Origin: Dama dama
Taxonomy: Eukaryota > Chordata > Mammalia > Artiodactyla > Cervidae
Assembly: GCF_033118175.1 (NCBI RefSeq)
Contig: NC_083693.1
Coordinates: forward strand, 24,747,981 to 24,811,980
DNA length: 64,000 nucleotides
Reading direction: 5' to 3'
In this document: in pieces, positions 21,860 to 32,752 of the stretch
Layout of the letters: every line of letters starts with the position of its first letter
How positions within the stretch are numbered: the first letter of the stretch is position 1
Notes under the pieces: model-generated
What the model saw: only the letters and a program-made list of their open reading frames with translations
What the model was told of the DNA's origin: nothing
Database searches by the model: none
Program-made: the position numbers and the translations under genes

Positions 21860-22590
21860 TCACGGTGTGATGGGTAACTCTAAGTGTCAGCTTGACTGGG
21901 CCACGAGGTACCCAGACATTTAGTTAAACATTATTGCTGGATGTGTCTGTGAAGGGATTCCTGGATGATATTAACCCTGCCTAGGTAGGGTCTCCCCTGG
22001 TGGTCTAGTGATTAAGGATCCACCTTCCAATCCAGGGGATACGGGTTCATCCCCTCATCAGGGAACTAAGATCCCACATGCCTCAAGGCAAGTAAGCCCA
22101 CGAGTCACAACTACTGAGGCCGCCCGCCACAACTAGAGAAGCCCACACATGACGCAACTAGGGAAAGCCCCATGCCACAACAAAGACCCAGTGCAGCCAA
22201 AAAAAAAAAAACAGAAACAAAAATACAAAACAAAGCATTGCCTTGGTAGCCTGACTAAAGCAGATGACCCTCCTAAGTGAGAGTGGGCTTCATCGAATAT
22301 GCTGAAGGTCTGAACAGAACAAAAGGCTGAGTAAGAATGAATCCTTCTCTCTGCCTGGATGTCTTTGAGTTGTAAACAGTCTTCTCCTGCCTTCAGACTC
22401 AGACTCAGACTGGAACTTACAGTTTTCTGCCCTGGGTCTCCAGTTTGCTGACTGCAGAGTTTGTATTTGTCTCAGCTTTCAACGTCTGTGTGAGTCAGCT
22501 CCTTATCGTGTGTGTATGTGTAGATACAGATGTGTATACATGTCTCACTGGTTCCTCTTCTCTGGAAAACTCTTACTAATAACGTAGAAT
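21860..22590 (+). mobile_element. old ERVL-type LTR split by CHR SINE
   Basis: 'taagtgtcagcttgactggg', 'gctggatgtgtctgtgaagg', 'ggtctgaacagaacaaaagg', 'gggtctccagtttgctgact' and 'ggttcctcttctctggaaaa' match a mammal-wide LTR family of ERVL type (MLT2-like; exact name uncertain). Solo and non-coding. Confidence 0.75.
21989..22238 (+). mobile_element. CHR-type SINE
   Basis: 'ctggtggtctagtgattaag', 'agggaactaagatcccacat' and an A-rich tail. TSD TGCCTAGGTAG / TGCCTTGGTAG at 21978-21988 and 22239-22249. Confidence 0.92.
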
Positions 22591-22661
22591 ACCATTCTCG
22601 TTGCCTCACTTCCCTACCACTTCTACCAGGGCTTACTTCACCGCCCAGACACACTGTGTGT

Positions 22662-23307
22662 GTCTATGTTCAGTCACTAAGTTGTGTCTGACTCTTTGCC
22701 TTCCCACTGACTGCAGCACGCCAGGCTTCCCTGTCCTTCACTATCTCTGGAGTTTACTCAAACTCATGTCCATTGAGTTGGTGATGCCATCTAACCATCT
22801 CATCCTCTGTCGTCCCCTTCTCCTTTTGCCTTCAATCTTTCCCAGCATCAGGGTCTTTTCCAACAAGTCGGCTCTTCACATTAGGTGGCCACAGTATCAG
22901 AACTTCCGCTTCAGCATCAGTCCTTCCAATGAATATTCAGGTTTTATTTCCTTTAGGTTTGGCTGGTTGGATCTCCTTTCAGTCCAAGGGACTCTCAAGA
23001 GTCTTAAGCATCAATTCTTCGGTTCTCAGCCTTCTTTATGGTCCAACTCTCACATCCATACATGACTACTGGAAAGACCATACCTTTGACTAGATGGACC
23101 TTTGCCAGCAAAGTGATGTCTTTACTTTTTAATACGCTGTCTACATTTGCCATAGCTTTCCCTCCAAGGAGCAAGCATCTTTTAATTTTAGGCCGCAGTA
23201 CTGTCCACTGTGATTTTTGAGCCCAAGAAAAGAAAATCTGTCACTGCTTCCATTGTTTCCCCTTCTATTCACCATAAAGTGATGGGACCGGATGTCATGA
23301 TTTTAGT
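22662..23307 (-). mobile_element. BovB LINE 3' end
   Basis: Reversed BovB from 'gttcagtcactaagttgtgt' to 'gatgggaccggatgtcatga'. An internal deletion near 23006 and several frame breaks destroy the reading frame. Confidence 0.93.
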
Positions 23308-23439
23308 CCCAAACTCACTACTAGTGTTCAAATCCTTGTATCACAATCTGCTTCTGAGGGAACTCAGACTAAGGCTAACCCAACAGCATTCCTGACCCCC
23401 TTCACTCCGGCTGTCTCCCCCCATCAAGGTTGAAAATCC

Positions 23440-23890
23440 AGCCTTTGCTTTCCCAGCTTCCTGTGCAGTTAGAGGCAGCTGTGTGACTCAGCCCACACAC
23501 GAGACAAACAAGTTCATCTACCGGGGGGAAGTAGCTGCAAAATGCTATTTGATTTCTCATTAAAAGGAGAAATCTGGAAAGAAAACCTTTGTCTCTTCCC
23601 TTCTTCTTCCTGCCCTAAATACTGAGATCATACCTGGAGTTTCATTACCATCTCAGCAACCACAGTGAATTAATAGCCCCAAAAGTCCTATAACTTCATA
23701 GGACTATAGAGGGTGTCAGAGGATGAGATGGCTGGACAGCCTCACCGATGCAATGAACATGAACTGGGCAAACTCTGGGAGATGGTGAGGGACAGGGAGG
23801 CCCGGCGTGCTGCAGTCCATGGGGTCACAAAGAGTCGGACATGACTGGGCGACTGAATGACAACAAAGTCCTATTACATTTGCCATCTTT
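23440..23890. mobile_element. possible MaLR/ERVL LTR remnant
   Basis: 'gcagctgtgtgactcagccc', 'cattaaaaggagaaatctgg' and 'atacctggagtttca' resemble one LTR family in order. It is interrupted by a BovB tail. Weak. Confidence 0.35.
23695..23864 (+). mobile_element. BovB/BovA 3' tail
   Basis: 'gtcagaggatgagatggctg' to 'gactgggcgactgaatgac'. TSD AAAGTCCTATAAC / AAAGTCCTATTAC at 23682-23694 and 23865-23877. Confidence 0.9.
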
Positions 23891-24574
23891 AATAAGACCA
23901 GTCCCTAGAACCTAATGATTTTTTCCTAAGTACTACGTATATAACATTTTAAGATACTAACTCTCCTTTGCCACATATAAGCAAGTAGTGAATTTGCACA
24001 TGGTCACCCAGGAGAGGCTGATGGCAGACCAGGGAATAAATTGCCTGAACGTGCTCTCAGTCATGTGTTCGAAAGACAGAAGGCCTTCAGGAAAGAGGAG
24101 TTCTAAGCATGTACTGGGTGTCTTAGCAGAAAGGGAGAGTTGATTTCATGCTGGTTAAAAAGAGAATCCCAGGGGATGGGGAAAGAGAGAGGCTCCTGAG
24201 AGCGGAGGAGATATATACCCTGCCACCTGTCATGCTCTGCTTGTCTATTGCACTTGTCCCTGGCTGATGACAAGACCCAAGAAAGGAGTCACTGCATGGC
24301 ACATCTGGGCAGGTCTGCATCTCTGTAGAATTCTGCATCCAGCTCACATCTCAGGGAGCTACAAAAGGAGACTCCCAGCCTAGAAGGACCGTTCAGGAAG
24401 GGGCAGTGCAATTGGACTTGCAAAACCAATACTTGGCCAATGAGGCTGAGAAAGTCTGAGCTATGGGTTCAAACTCCTTTAGGGACAGACACCTTAAGAG
24501 TTGAGGGCTGTAATGTTTGTATACACTCGGGCCCTAGCCACTAATCAAACAAGACCAGTTCATCTTTCATTCTT
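23891..24574. other. single-copy stretch, nothing recognised
   Basis: No repeat recognised. A 74-codon minus frame (24123-24347) is not supported by any motif. Confidence 0.45.
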
Positions 24575-24690
24575 TCAATGAACATGAGTTCTTACTATTA
24601 CTAGGCATTAGAGACATGAATCGAATATTAATAGAACACAGTCTCTGCTTCCAGGGAGCTTACGGTCTGACAGGATAAACACTCCCAGAC
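24575..24690 (+). mobile_element. L2 LINE 3' fragment
   Basis: 'cattctttcaatgaacatga', 'ctaggcattagagacatgaa', 'ttccagggagcttacggtct' follow the L2 3' end. Confidence 0.7.
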
Positions 24691-24699
24691 AACTTGTAG

Positions 24700-24880
24700 G
24701 CTCATGCATTGAGTTGCAGAACTGAGGAGCTTCCCAAATGTTACCTGAATTAATTCAGACAAAATGCATGTTTCATGCCCCATTTATAGATGAACAAATA
24801 AGACTTATCAAAGCCCACATAGTCGCTAGGGGGTAGCATTAAGACTCAGACCCAGCTCTGACTGATTTCAGTGAACAAGT
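24700..24880 (-). mobile_element. MIR SINE fragment
   Basis: 'ccccatttatagatgaacaa', 'catagtcgctagggggtagc', 'gactcagacccagctctgac' in antisense MIR order. Confidence 0.65.
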
Positions 24881-26079
24881 CCCTTCTGCTTTTCTCATCA
24901 ACCTCAAATGCCCACAGGGAGCCTAGAGGAGCCTGGGGACCATTCTTTATACCCTTGACCCTGACAGACAGACTTTATCAAGTAGAATTAGTCTTGTCTT
25001 GCTATTCAGTGTGAATGTTTCCCAAAGCCAACTGCTCCATCTGCTAAAGCGCGAGGTGACTTCCTTGAAAACCAGTTCTGTTCATCACACCTTAAGGGAA
25101 AACAGCAACCTCCTGTATGCACACATTAATTAACACAGCAGAAATAGGCTTGAGTTAATTATAGAGGCTCCCTACATTAAAAATGAGGAACAGGCCAGCT
25201 GCCAAAGAAGGCTCAGTCGCATGGAACAACCTGAAAAAAGTGGAAAAAGCCATTACATCTGTACACTGTGTCTCTGCCCAAGAGATGCTCCCGTTGAGAA
25301 GCAGTTTAGCGTCTAACGCATTGGAGCTAACCATGAACTCAGAAAGTCTCTCTCAGCTTTGTCCACGTTACATATTCCTTAAAGGAAAGACCCTTTGTCA
25401 CTAGAAAAGCTGGGTGCATCAGTTATTGAGAAAGGCTTATATCAAGGAAAAATTGCATGTCATTTTCCCAGTATTCAAGTTTTTTTCATTATTTATTACT
25501 AGCATGCATCTATATGGGGAAGAATGAGCCAAAACTTTTTTTTTTTTAATTAATGAAAAGAACTGGAGAGATACTGGGAAATGCATTCTCCAAGGCCCCC
25601 AAACTATACATTTACCACTGAATCCCTTGAGAAGTTTTCTTTTTCTGCTTCACATATGCCAAGGAAAAGTGTACTTAAGCATGCCACATGCCCCAAATCA
25701 CCCCAGTCCTGTGTTTACCCTTCCACTTTTTAAAAAATAAAAGTGATATCAACTAAGCAGCTCTCATCTTGATCCCTCTAGCTAGTTCCTGCAGGTGTAT
25801 AAACATTACCGAGCTTCTTCAAAGGAGACTGTGTGGTCTTCTGGCAACATGAACAAGTATCCCTAAAATAAACAACACTTTCCATTACAAAAAGAAGGTG
25901 CAACCCAAATATTTTAAAGGCAGCTCAGTATTCTGTGTTCTCCAACAATGAAACAGATACTATGTTTGATCAGTTGTCCCTGCCCACATGAATAAAACAC
26001 TACGATTTAAAGACTACAAGACAGGGAAGACCACTACCCCCAACAAAAGGTAGAATTTAAGAACCTTGTGGTTTTATAG
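24881..26079. other. single-copy block
   Basis: About 1.2 kb without a recognised repeat except a poly-T run near 25537. No exon is supported. Contains the homeodomain-site-rich segment at 25090-25400. Confidence 0.5.
25090..25400. promoter_or_regulatory. candidate conserved non-coding element
   Basis: Repeat-free segment with clustered TAATTA-type cores ('attaattaacacagcag', 'gagttaattatagagg'), which homeodomain factors bind in general. Conservation cannot be tested here, so this is a guess from composition. Confidence 0.2.
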
Positions 26080-26207
26080 GAGATTTAAATTTTTATTTTC
26101 AACTTTTTATTTTACATTGGAGTGTAGGCAATTAACAATGCTGTGATAGTTTCAAGTGCATGGCAAAGGGACTCAGCCATACATGCAAATGTATCCATTC
26201 TCCTGAT
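26080..26207 (-). mobile_element. L1 3' UTR fragment
   Basis: 'ttattttacattggagtgta', 'acaatgctgtgatagtttca', 'actcagccatacatgcaaat': reversed L1 3' end. Confidence 0.82.
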
Positions 26208-26220
26208 CAGAGGGGATTTT

Positions 26221-26408
26221 TTTTTTAACTAATTAATTTATTTTACTTGGAGGCTAATTACTTTACAATATTGTAGTGGTTTTTGCCATACATTCACACG
26301 AATCAGCCATGAGTGTACATGTGTTCCCCATCCTGACCACTCTCCCACCTCCCTCCCCATCCCATTCCTCAGGGTCATCCCAGTGCACCAGCCCTGAGCA
26401 CCCTGTCT
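26221..26408 (-). mobile_element. younger L1 3' end
   Basis: Poly-T start, 'acttggaggctaattacttt', 'gtagtggtttttgccataca', 'acatgtgttccccatcctga'. 13-bp TSD CAGAGGGGATTTT at 26208-26220 and 26409-26421. Confidence 0.93.
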
Positions 26409-26429
26409 CAGAGGGGATTTTAGTGATAA

Positions 26430-26765
26430 CCTGTTCCAACAGTCTCCAAACCTTGGTGTACATCAGAATCAGCTGGAGAGCCTATTTTATTTCCTTATTT
26501 ATTTACTTTATTTTATCTGGCCACACGGCATATAGGATCTTAGTTCCTCGACCAGTGATCAAACCCATGCCCTCTGCATTGGAAGGTGGGTTCTTAACCA
26601 CTGCACCATCAGGGAAGTTCCATGGGAGGTGTATATTTTGAAATGCCACTGAGCCATTCCAGACATGCTGAATCATCTATAATAAGACACAGGCATCTGG
26701 ATTTTGAACATATCTTCTCCAAGTGATTCTGATGAGCAGCCCTATTTGGGAACTTCTCATCCAAA
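26430..26765. mobile_element. MER5A-like hAT MITE split by CHR SINE
   Basis: 'ggtgtacatcagaatcagct', then after the SINE 'gacacaggcatctggatttt' and 'ccaagtgattctgatgagca' match MER5A. Confidence 0.75.
26486..26621 (-). mobile_element. CHR-type SINE (short)
   Basis: 'ttatctggccacacggcata', 'cgaccagtgatcaaacccat', 'ccatcagggaagttcc' inside the MER5A remnant. Confidence 0.88.
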
Positions 26766-27046
26766 CCAGAATCCTCACAACAACATCCCAGCCAAGTGGT
26801 CCTACAGTCTTTGCTTAAATGCCTCCTCCCAGGAGAGCAAGCCGATCAGTCTGCCCCTGGATGGTACTAACCACTGGGAAACCAGCCTCCCTGGAATGCC
26901 CCAGAGCGGGCCCTGCTCTATGATGTAAGTCAAAGAGGTGCAGACCTTTGACCTGCACTTATGACGGGGCAGATTTTTGTTGCTTTCATGTGAGAAACCA
27001 TATAAAGACTTACACCAAGATCCAAATTGCAGGCTACAAAAAATAA

Positions 27047-27350
27047 GGGTGGGTGTTCCCTGGTGGCTCAGTGTAAAGAATCCACCTGCCAATGCAGGAG
27101 ACACGGTTCGATCCCCAGTCTGGGAGGATCACACCTGCTCCGGAGGGTGCCACAATTACTGAGCACCCGTGCTGCAGCTACTGAAGCCTGTGCACCCTAG
27201 GGCTGATGCTCTGCAAGAAGAGAAGCCGCCACAATGAGAAGCCCACCTACCACAGCGAGAGGAGCCCCTGCTCTCCACAACCAGAAAAAACCCACGCAGC
27301 AATGTAGACCCAGCACAGTCAAAGACAAATAAATAAATAAAATTTCTAAA
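27047..27350 (+). mobile_element. CHR-type SINE, long form
   Basis: 'gttccctggtggctcagtgt' to 'agcacagtcaaagacaaata'. The flanks share AAAAAATAAGG at about 27038-27048 and 27348-27358, consistent with a TSD. Confidence 0.9.
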
Positions 27351-27417
27351 AAATAAGGTATAGCCTAAACTTTATTATTATCAAAAATAATCTTATAGTG
27401 AATTAGTTTAATATAAG

Positions 27418-27537
27418 TCTTCCCAGGTGGTGCTAGTGGTAAAGAACCCACCTGCCAGTACAGGAGACCTAAGAGATGTGGGTTCCATCCCTGGGTTGGG
27501 AAGATCCCCTGGAAGAGGGCATGGCAGCCCACTTAAG
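27418..27537 (+). mobile_element. Bov-tA, 3'-truncated
   Basis: 'tcttcccaggtggtgctagt' to 'agagggcatggcagcccact'. It stops at the L1 junction, so the BovA tail is lost. Confidence 0.85.
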
Positions 27538-27599
27538 GCAAAATATCATTTCAGAACCAATCTTAAGTTCTCGGTGGTAGAAGAGGAACTGATTAAGAA

Positions 27600-28145
27600 T
27601 ACAATGCAACCTAAATGTCCATCAACAGAGGAATGAATAAAGAAGATGTGGTACATATATACAATGGAATATTACTCAGCTGTAAAAAGGAACAAAATTG
27701 AGTCATTTGTAGAGACATGGATGAACCTAGAGAGTGTCACATACAGTGAAGTAAGTCAGAAAGTATGTAGTCATGTATCAATAAAAGTAAAAGTCATGTA
27801 TCAATACATATATGTGAAATCTGAAAAAAAAAATCAGTATGGACTACCTTATTTACAAAGCAGAAAGAGAAACATGAATGAAGAGAACAAACATAACAGA
27901 TAACAAAGGTGGGAGGCAGGAGGAATTGGGAGATTGGGATTGACACATATACTGTGTATAAAATAGATACTGATGAGAACCTGCGGACAGCACAGGGAAC
28001 TCTACTTGGTGCTCTGCGGTGACCAACATGAGAAGGAAACCCAAAGAAGAGGGGATGTGTGTACAGGTATGGCTGGTTCACTTTGCAGTACAGTAGAAAC
28101 TAACACGACATTGTAAAGCAACTACACCCTAAAAACTAAAAAAAT
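27600..28145 (+). mobile_element. L1 3' end with ORF2 C-terminal remnant
   Basis: The frame at 27646 onward reads MWYIYTMEYYSAVKRNKIE, the typical end of L1 ORF2 protein. Followed by 3' UTR text: 'gatactgatgagaacctgcg', 'aacacgacattgtaaagcaa'. Confidence 0.93.
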
Positions 28146-28149
28146 GACT

Positions 28150-28330
28150 ACAATGCAAAGAATACAGGTCTTTCCATCATACCTGGATCGGGTCCTGGAT
28201 CTTCCATCTACAGTTTGAGTGGCTTTGGGCGTATTATTTAAACCCTCTGACCTTCAGTTTTCTTGGGAAATTGGGAAAAAATCAATAGGGTTGTCATATC
28301 ACACAAGACACTGGCATTCAGTAAACGGGT
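28150..28330 (+). mobile_element. MIR SINE fragment
   Basis: 'gagtggctttgggcgtatta', 'aaaccctctgaccttcagtt' and 'caatagggttgtcat' in MIR sense order. Confidence 0.75.
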
Positions 28331-29048
28331 CCTTGCTTTCCCTTCTGTTTTCTTTCTCTGCTCAATTTGTTGTGAGCTCTTATTTCTATCCCTTGGATCC
28401 TGATTTTCCTCTCCATTATTAACACCACCACCACAACTTACATTATTGTGTCTGGATTTGTTCAGCATCTCACTGCTTAAATAATTAGGTTTGGATGGGG
28501 GTGAGAAATAAATTAGCATCTTAAAAGAAAGTTCCATAATTCTATTCAGGAAGTAATTGTCTTTGTTCAGAAAAAAATCTTGCAAGGTCACTTGGGGCAG
28601 CAGAAACCCTGAGAGCTTGTGTTAGCAGGAGAAAAAATAGACAAAGAGGTAGGTAAATTGTTCTGCATTTCAAATGAACTGGAAAGAACTAAGCATAAAA
28701 GAGTGAGGAAGGGAGACAGAACAGTGAGACTAAGAAATAAGGAAGAAGAGTCTTAGAAATGTTTCATATTCGAGTTTAAGTTGTTTCCTGACTATAATAT
28801 AAACTCACGTCCACTTCCCCAAACTTAAGTAAAATTTGCTATACACTGAAGTTTTGTGGCAAGGAAAGGAGCTTCACAAGACAGAGGAAAAAACAGGAAT
28901 CAGCAGAGTAAAGCAGTCAAAGTTCATCTGGGGATGAAAGCCCCCAAGAGCAGCAAGAAATCTTGCATGTTTCCAACCACATCTGGCTCTGAAGAGTCAG
29001 AGAGACTCCAGCTAACACCAAGGCTGCACTAAGAGGTCTGCAGAAGTC
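28331..29048. other. single-copy stretch
   Basis: About 0.7 kb without a recognised repeat. A 117-codon minus frame (28238-28591) crosses into the MIR and has no domain. Confidence 0.45.
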
Positions 29049-29049
29049 G

Positions 29050-29235
29050 AGACTTCCCTAGTGGTCCAGTGGCTAAGACTCTGGGTTCCCAGTGCAGGAA
29101 GCCTGGGTTCGATCCCTGGTCAGGGAACTAGCTCTCAACATGCTGCAACTCGGAGCTCACATGCCACAGTGAAGATCAAAGATCCTGAGTGCCACAACTA
29201 AGACCCGGTGCAGCCAAATAAATAAAAAACAAATG
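29050..29235 (+). mobile_element. CHR-type SINE
   Basis: 'gacttccctagtggtccagt', 'gtcagggaactagctctcaa', 'ggtgcagccaaataaataaa'. Confidence 0.92.
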
Positions 29236-29249
29236 CTTTTTAAATATTT

Positions 29250-30058
29250 TCTTAAAGATGTCTGTCATCAAAAAGTCTACAAACAATAAATGCTGGAGGG
29301 TGTGGAGAAAAGGGAACCCTCTTACACTGTTGGTGGGAATGCAAACTGGTACAGCCACTACAGAGAATAGTGTGGAGATTCCTTAAAAAACTGGAAATTG
29401 CCATACAACCCAGCAATCCCACTGCCAGGCACGCACACCAAGGAAATCAGAACTGAAAGAGACACATATACCGCAATGTTCATTGCAGCACTATTTATAA
29501 TAGCTAGGACATGGAAGCAACCTAGATGTCCATCGGCAGGTGAATGGATAAGGAAGTTATGGTACATATGCACAATGGGATATTACTCAGCTATAAAAGA
29601 GAACGCATTTGAGTCAGTTCTAATGAGGTGGATGGACTGAAGTAAGTCAGAAAGAGAAACACCAATACAGTATACTAACACATATATATGGAATTTAGAA
29701 AGACATTAATGATGATCCTATATGCAAGGCCACAAAAGAGACACAGATGTAAAGAACAGACTTTTGGACTCTGTGGGAGAAGATGGGGGTGGGATGAAAT
29801 GAGAGAATAACATTGAACCATGTATATTACCATATGAAAAACAGATGACCAGTGCAAGTTCAATGCCTGAAACAGGGCACCCAAAGCTGGTGCTCTGGGA
29901 CCACCCAGAGGGATGGGGTGGGGAGGGAGCTGTTGAGGGGGATTCAGGATGGGGAACGCAGGTGTAGCCATGGGTGATTCATGTCGATGTATGGCAAAAA
30001 CCACCACAGTATTGTAAACTAATTATCCTCCAATTAAAATTAATTAATTTTTTTTAAA
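29250..30058 (+). mobile_element. L1 3' end with ORF2 remnant
   Basis: 'aataaatgctggagggtgtg', an ORF2 C-terminal frame at 29398-29640 (NPAIPLPGTHTKEIR, LWYICTMGYYSAIKEN), then 3' UTR ending 'ccaccacagtattgtaaact' and A-rich tail. Confidence 0.94.
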
Positions 30059-30199
30059 AAGACCTGCATCTTTTCATCTCAGCCCCCTTTATGCCACTCC
30101 TCTGCTCAGAAGCACTGAGAAAGCCTTGATTTTGACATTGGGAGGACCCTATGTTCTTTTTACTAATTTCTGTCAGAAAGTGTCCAACTTTTAAACATA

Positions 30200-31045
30200 T
30201 ACTCTTTATGCACAATATCACTAATTATTAGAAAAATGCAAATCAAAACTTCAGTGAGGTTATCACCTCATACCAGTCAGAATGGCCATCATCAAAATGT
30301 CTAAAAATAATAAATGCTGGAGAGAATGTGCAGAAAAGGGAATTCTCCTATATTGTTGGTAGGAATGTAAGTTGGTGCAGTCACTATGGAAAACAGTATG
30401 GAAGTTCCTTAAGAAAACTAAAAATAGAGTTACCATATGGTACAGCAATCTCACTCCTGGTCATATTTCTTAAAAAAAAAAAAACTGTAATTTTAAAATA
30501 TGCATCCACCGCAGTGCTCACAGCAGCACTACTTATAATAGCCAAGACATGGAAGCAACCTGTGTCCATCAGCAGATGAATGGATAAAGAAGATGAGGTG
30601 TACACAAATGGAATACTACTCAATCATAAAAAAGAATAAAATAATGCCATTTGCTGCAACATGGGTTGATTTAGAGATTATAAATGAATTAAGTCAGAAA
30701 GAGAAAGAAAAATACCATATGATTTAAAAAATTATATAAATGACTTTATTTTCAAAACAGAAACAGACTCACAGATGTAGGAAAAAACTTATGATTTTCA
30801 AAGGGGAAAGCAGGAGGAATAGGGATAAATTAGGAGTTTGGCATATACACACTGCTATACATAAAATATTAATAGATAAACAATAAGGTATAGCATAAAG
30901 AACTATACTGAATATAATAAACTATAACGGAAAAAAATCTTAAAAAGAATATATATATGTATAACTGAATTGCTTTCCTATACACCAGAAACTACCATAG
31001 CATTATAAATCAACTATACATCAATTAAAAATAATAATAAAAAGA
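30200..31045 (+). mobile_element. second L1 3' end
   Basis: 'ctcataccagtcagaatggc', 'gttggtaggaatgtaagttg', 'actactcaatcataaaaaag', ending 'accatagcattataaatcaa'. Diverged from the preceding L1, so it is an independent insertion, same orientation. Confidence 0.92.
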
Positions 31046-31249
31046 CATACACTCTTTCAGGTATAGCATTCACCTCTCTGAATGAAACTTCCTGTAATCT
31101 GTAGCAAAAAAAAAAAAATTTTTCGCTAACATGTGACCTCTGTTCAGAAAAAAACTATTTGCAACTCTGCAGGCTTGAGCCTCCAAGAAGAAAAAAATAT
31201 AAAAATACATATGATAAATTATATATAAATAAATTTTATATATATTCTA
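31046..31249. repeat. AT-rich stretch
   Basis: Poly-A run near 31107 and a TA-rich segment 31190-31250; otherwise unassigned. Confidence 0.55.
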
Positions 31250-31490
31250 TTTAGTGAGTAGCTACTAGATGTCAGACTCAGTATTTTATTCCTATTCTCT
31301 CATTTAATCTTCACAAGAGCCCTCCCAAGTATATATCATTCTTACCATTGTCCTCATTCTTACCGTTGTTCGGACAAGCAACGTGAGGTTCACAGGAATT
31401 TGGTAATTTACCCAAAGAGTCAGTTGGTGAGTGGCATTGCCAGCCTCCCCCTGCCTGCACTCCGGTCCAGGCCACGGGGTGCTCTCTCAC
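31250..31490 (-). mobile_element. MIR SINE fragment
   Basis: 'agtagctactagatgtcaga', 'ctcatttaatcttcacaaga', 'ttggtaatttacccaaagag' in antisense MIR order. Confidence 0.8.
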
Positions 31491-31604
31491 TGGATGGAGA
31501 CTAGGCTGCAAGAGCAAATTGCAAAGATGCTCCTGAAGACCTCAGGTCTTCTTGAAGAAGAGCGTATTGCTACTCTGCAACAGACCCTAAAATGATACCA
31601 GCAA

Positions 31605-31995
31605 AAGATCTGGAAAAATGTCACCTTTGCTAGAACAGCTCTAACTCAGCATCGACAGCTCCAAATTCAAGCTGTGCCCTAGAATCCCCTAAGAAGCCTC
31701 CCCAAATTGGAGTTTCTCAGTGCAGACCTGCTAAAGCAGACTCTTCGGGAGAGGGGGTGCAAAAAAGACTGTATTTTATTTATTTGGCTGTGCCAGGTCA
31801 TAGATGTGACATGCAAACTCTTAGTTCCAGGATACGGGGTCTACTTCTCTGACCAGGAATCAAACGTGGGCCCCCTGCTCTGGGAGGGTGGAATCTGAGC
31901 CACTGGCCCACCAGGAAAATCCCTCCAAGACTGTATTTTAAAGGTCCCCCCAGAATGCAGCCAATTTCAGAAGTGGGGTTTAAGAAACACTGATT
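31605..31995. mobile_element. MER5-type hAT MITE split by CHR SINE
   Basis: 'cctagaatcccctaagaagc' and, after the SINE, 'gaagtggggtttaagaaaca' fit a MER5-like element. Confidence 0.6.
31779..31926 (-). mobile_element. CHR-type SINE
   Basis: 'tatttggctgtgccaggtca' to 'gcccaccaggaaaatccc'. Perfect 14-bp TSD AAGACTGTATTTTA at 31765-31778 and 31927-31940. Confidence 0.94.
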
Positions 31996-32175
31996 ATATG
32001 CCACTCAAGTATAAGAACTACCCCCTTAGTCTTGTAGGAATTCTAGCTTCCATCACAATAATAGGTCTATTTTTAAGAGAAGCTGGAGGAAGTTAGGGAA
32101 ATCGCAGCATGAACGTATGTCCACTGAAGGCCGGATGGGTTTCCATTCGCTGCCTGTGGCCATAAGAAAGCAGAG

Positions 32176-32507
32176 AGGGGCTGCACTGGTTGCTCAACGG
32201 TGAAGAATCTGCCTGCCAATGCAAAAGACATGAGTTTGACGCCTGGTCTGGAAAGTTCTCACACACCACGGAGCAACTAAGCCCGTGCAGCCCAACCACT
32301 GAGCCTGTGCTCTGGGGACTGGGAACTGCAACTACTGAGGCCACAAGCCACGGCTACAGAAGTCCACGAGCCCTAGAGCCCATGCTCTGCACCCAGAGAC
32401 GCCGCCACAGTGAGAAGCCTGAGCGTGGCAACGACAGAGCAATCCCCACTCACTGCAACCAGAGAGCGGCCCACGCCGCCACGAAGACCCGGCGCAGCCA
32501 AGAGGAA
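32176..32507 (+). mobile_element. CHR-type SINE, long form
   Basis: 'gctgcactggttgctcaacg', 'ggagcaactaagcccgtgca', 'gaagacccggcgcagccaag'. Full-length and CpG-bearing. Confidence 0.92.
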
Positions 32508-32752
32508 GTCTGCTGTTGCTGCTCAGCTGCCAAGTCAGGTCTGTCTCTTTATGAACCCATGGACTGCAGCGCGCCAGGCTTCCCTGTCCTTCACTACCTC
32601 CCTGCGTTTGCTCAAACTCATGCCCATTGAGTCAGTGATGCCATCCAACCATCTCCTCTGCCGTCCCCTTCTCCTCCTGCCCTCAATCTTTCCCAGAGTC
32701 AGGGTCTTTTCCAAAGAGTCAGCTCTTTGCATCAGGTGGCCAAAGTATTGAG
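32508..32752 (-). mobile_element. BovB 3' end fragment
   Basis: 'ccatggactgcagcgcgcca', 'gtgatgccatccaaccatct', 'catcaggtggccaaagtatt' directly abut the CHR SINE. Confidence 0.9.

Noticed and set aside
32410..32751. 113-codon plus-strand frame
   Set aside because: Runs through a long CHR SINE and a reversed BovB fragment.
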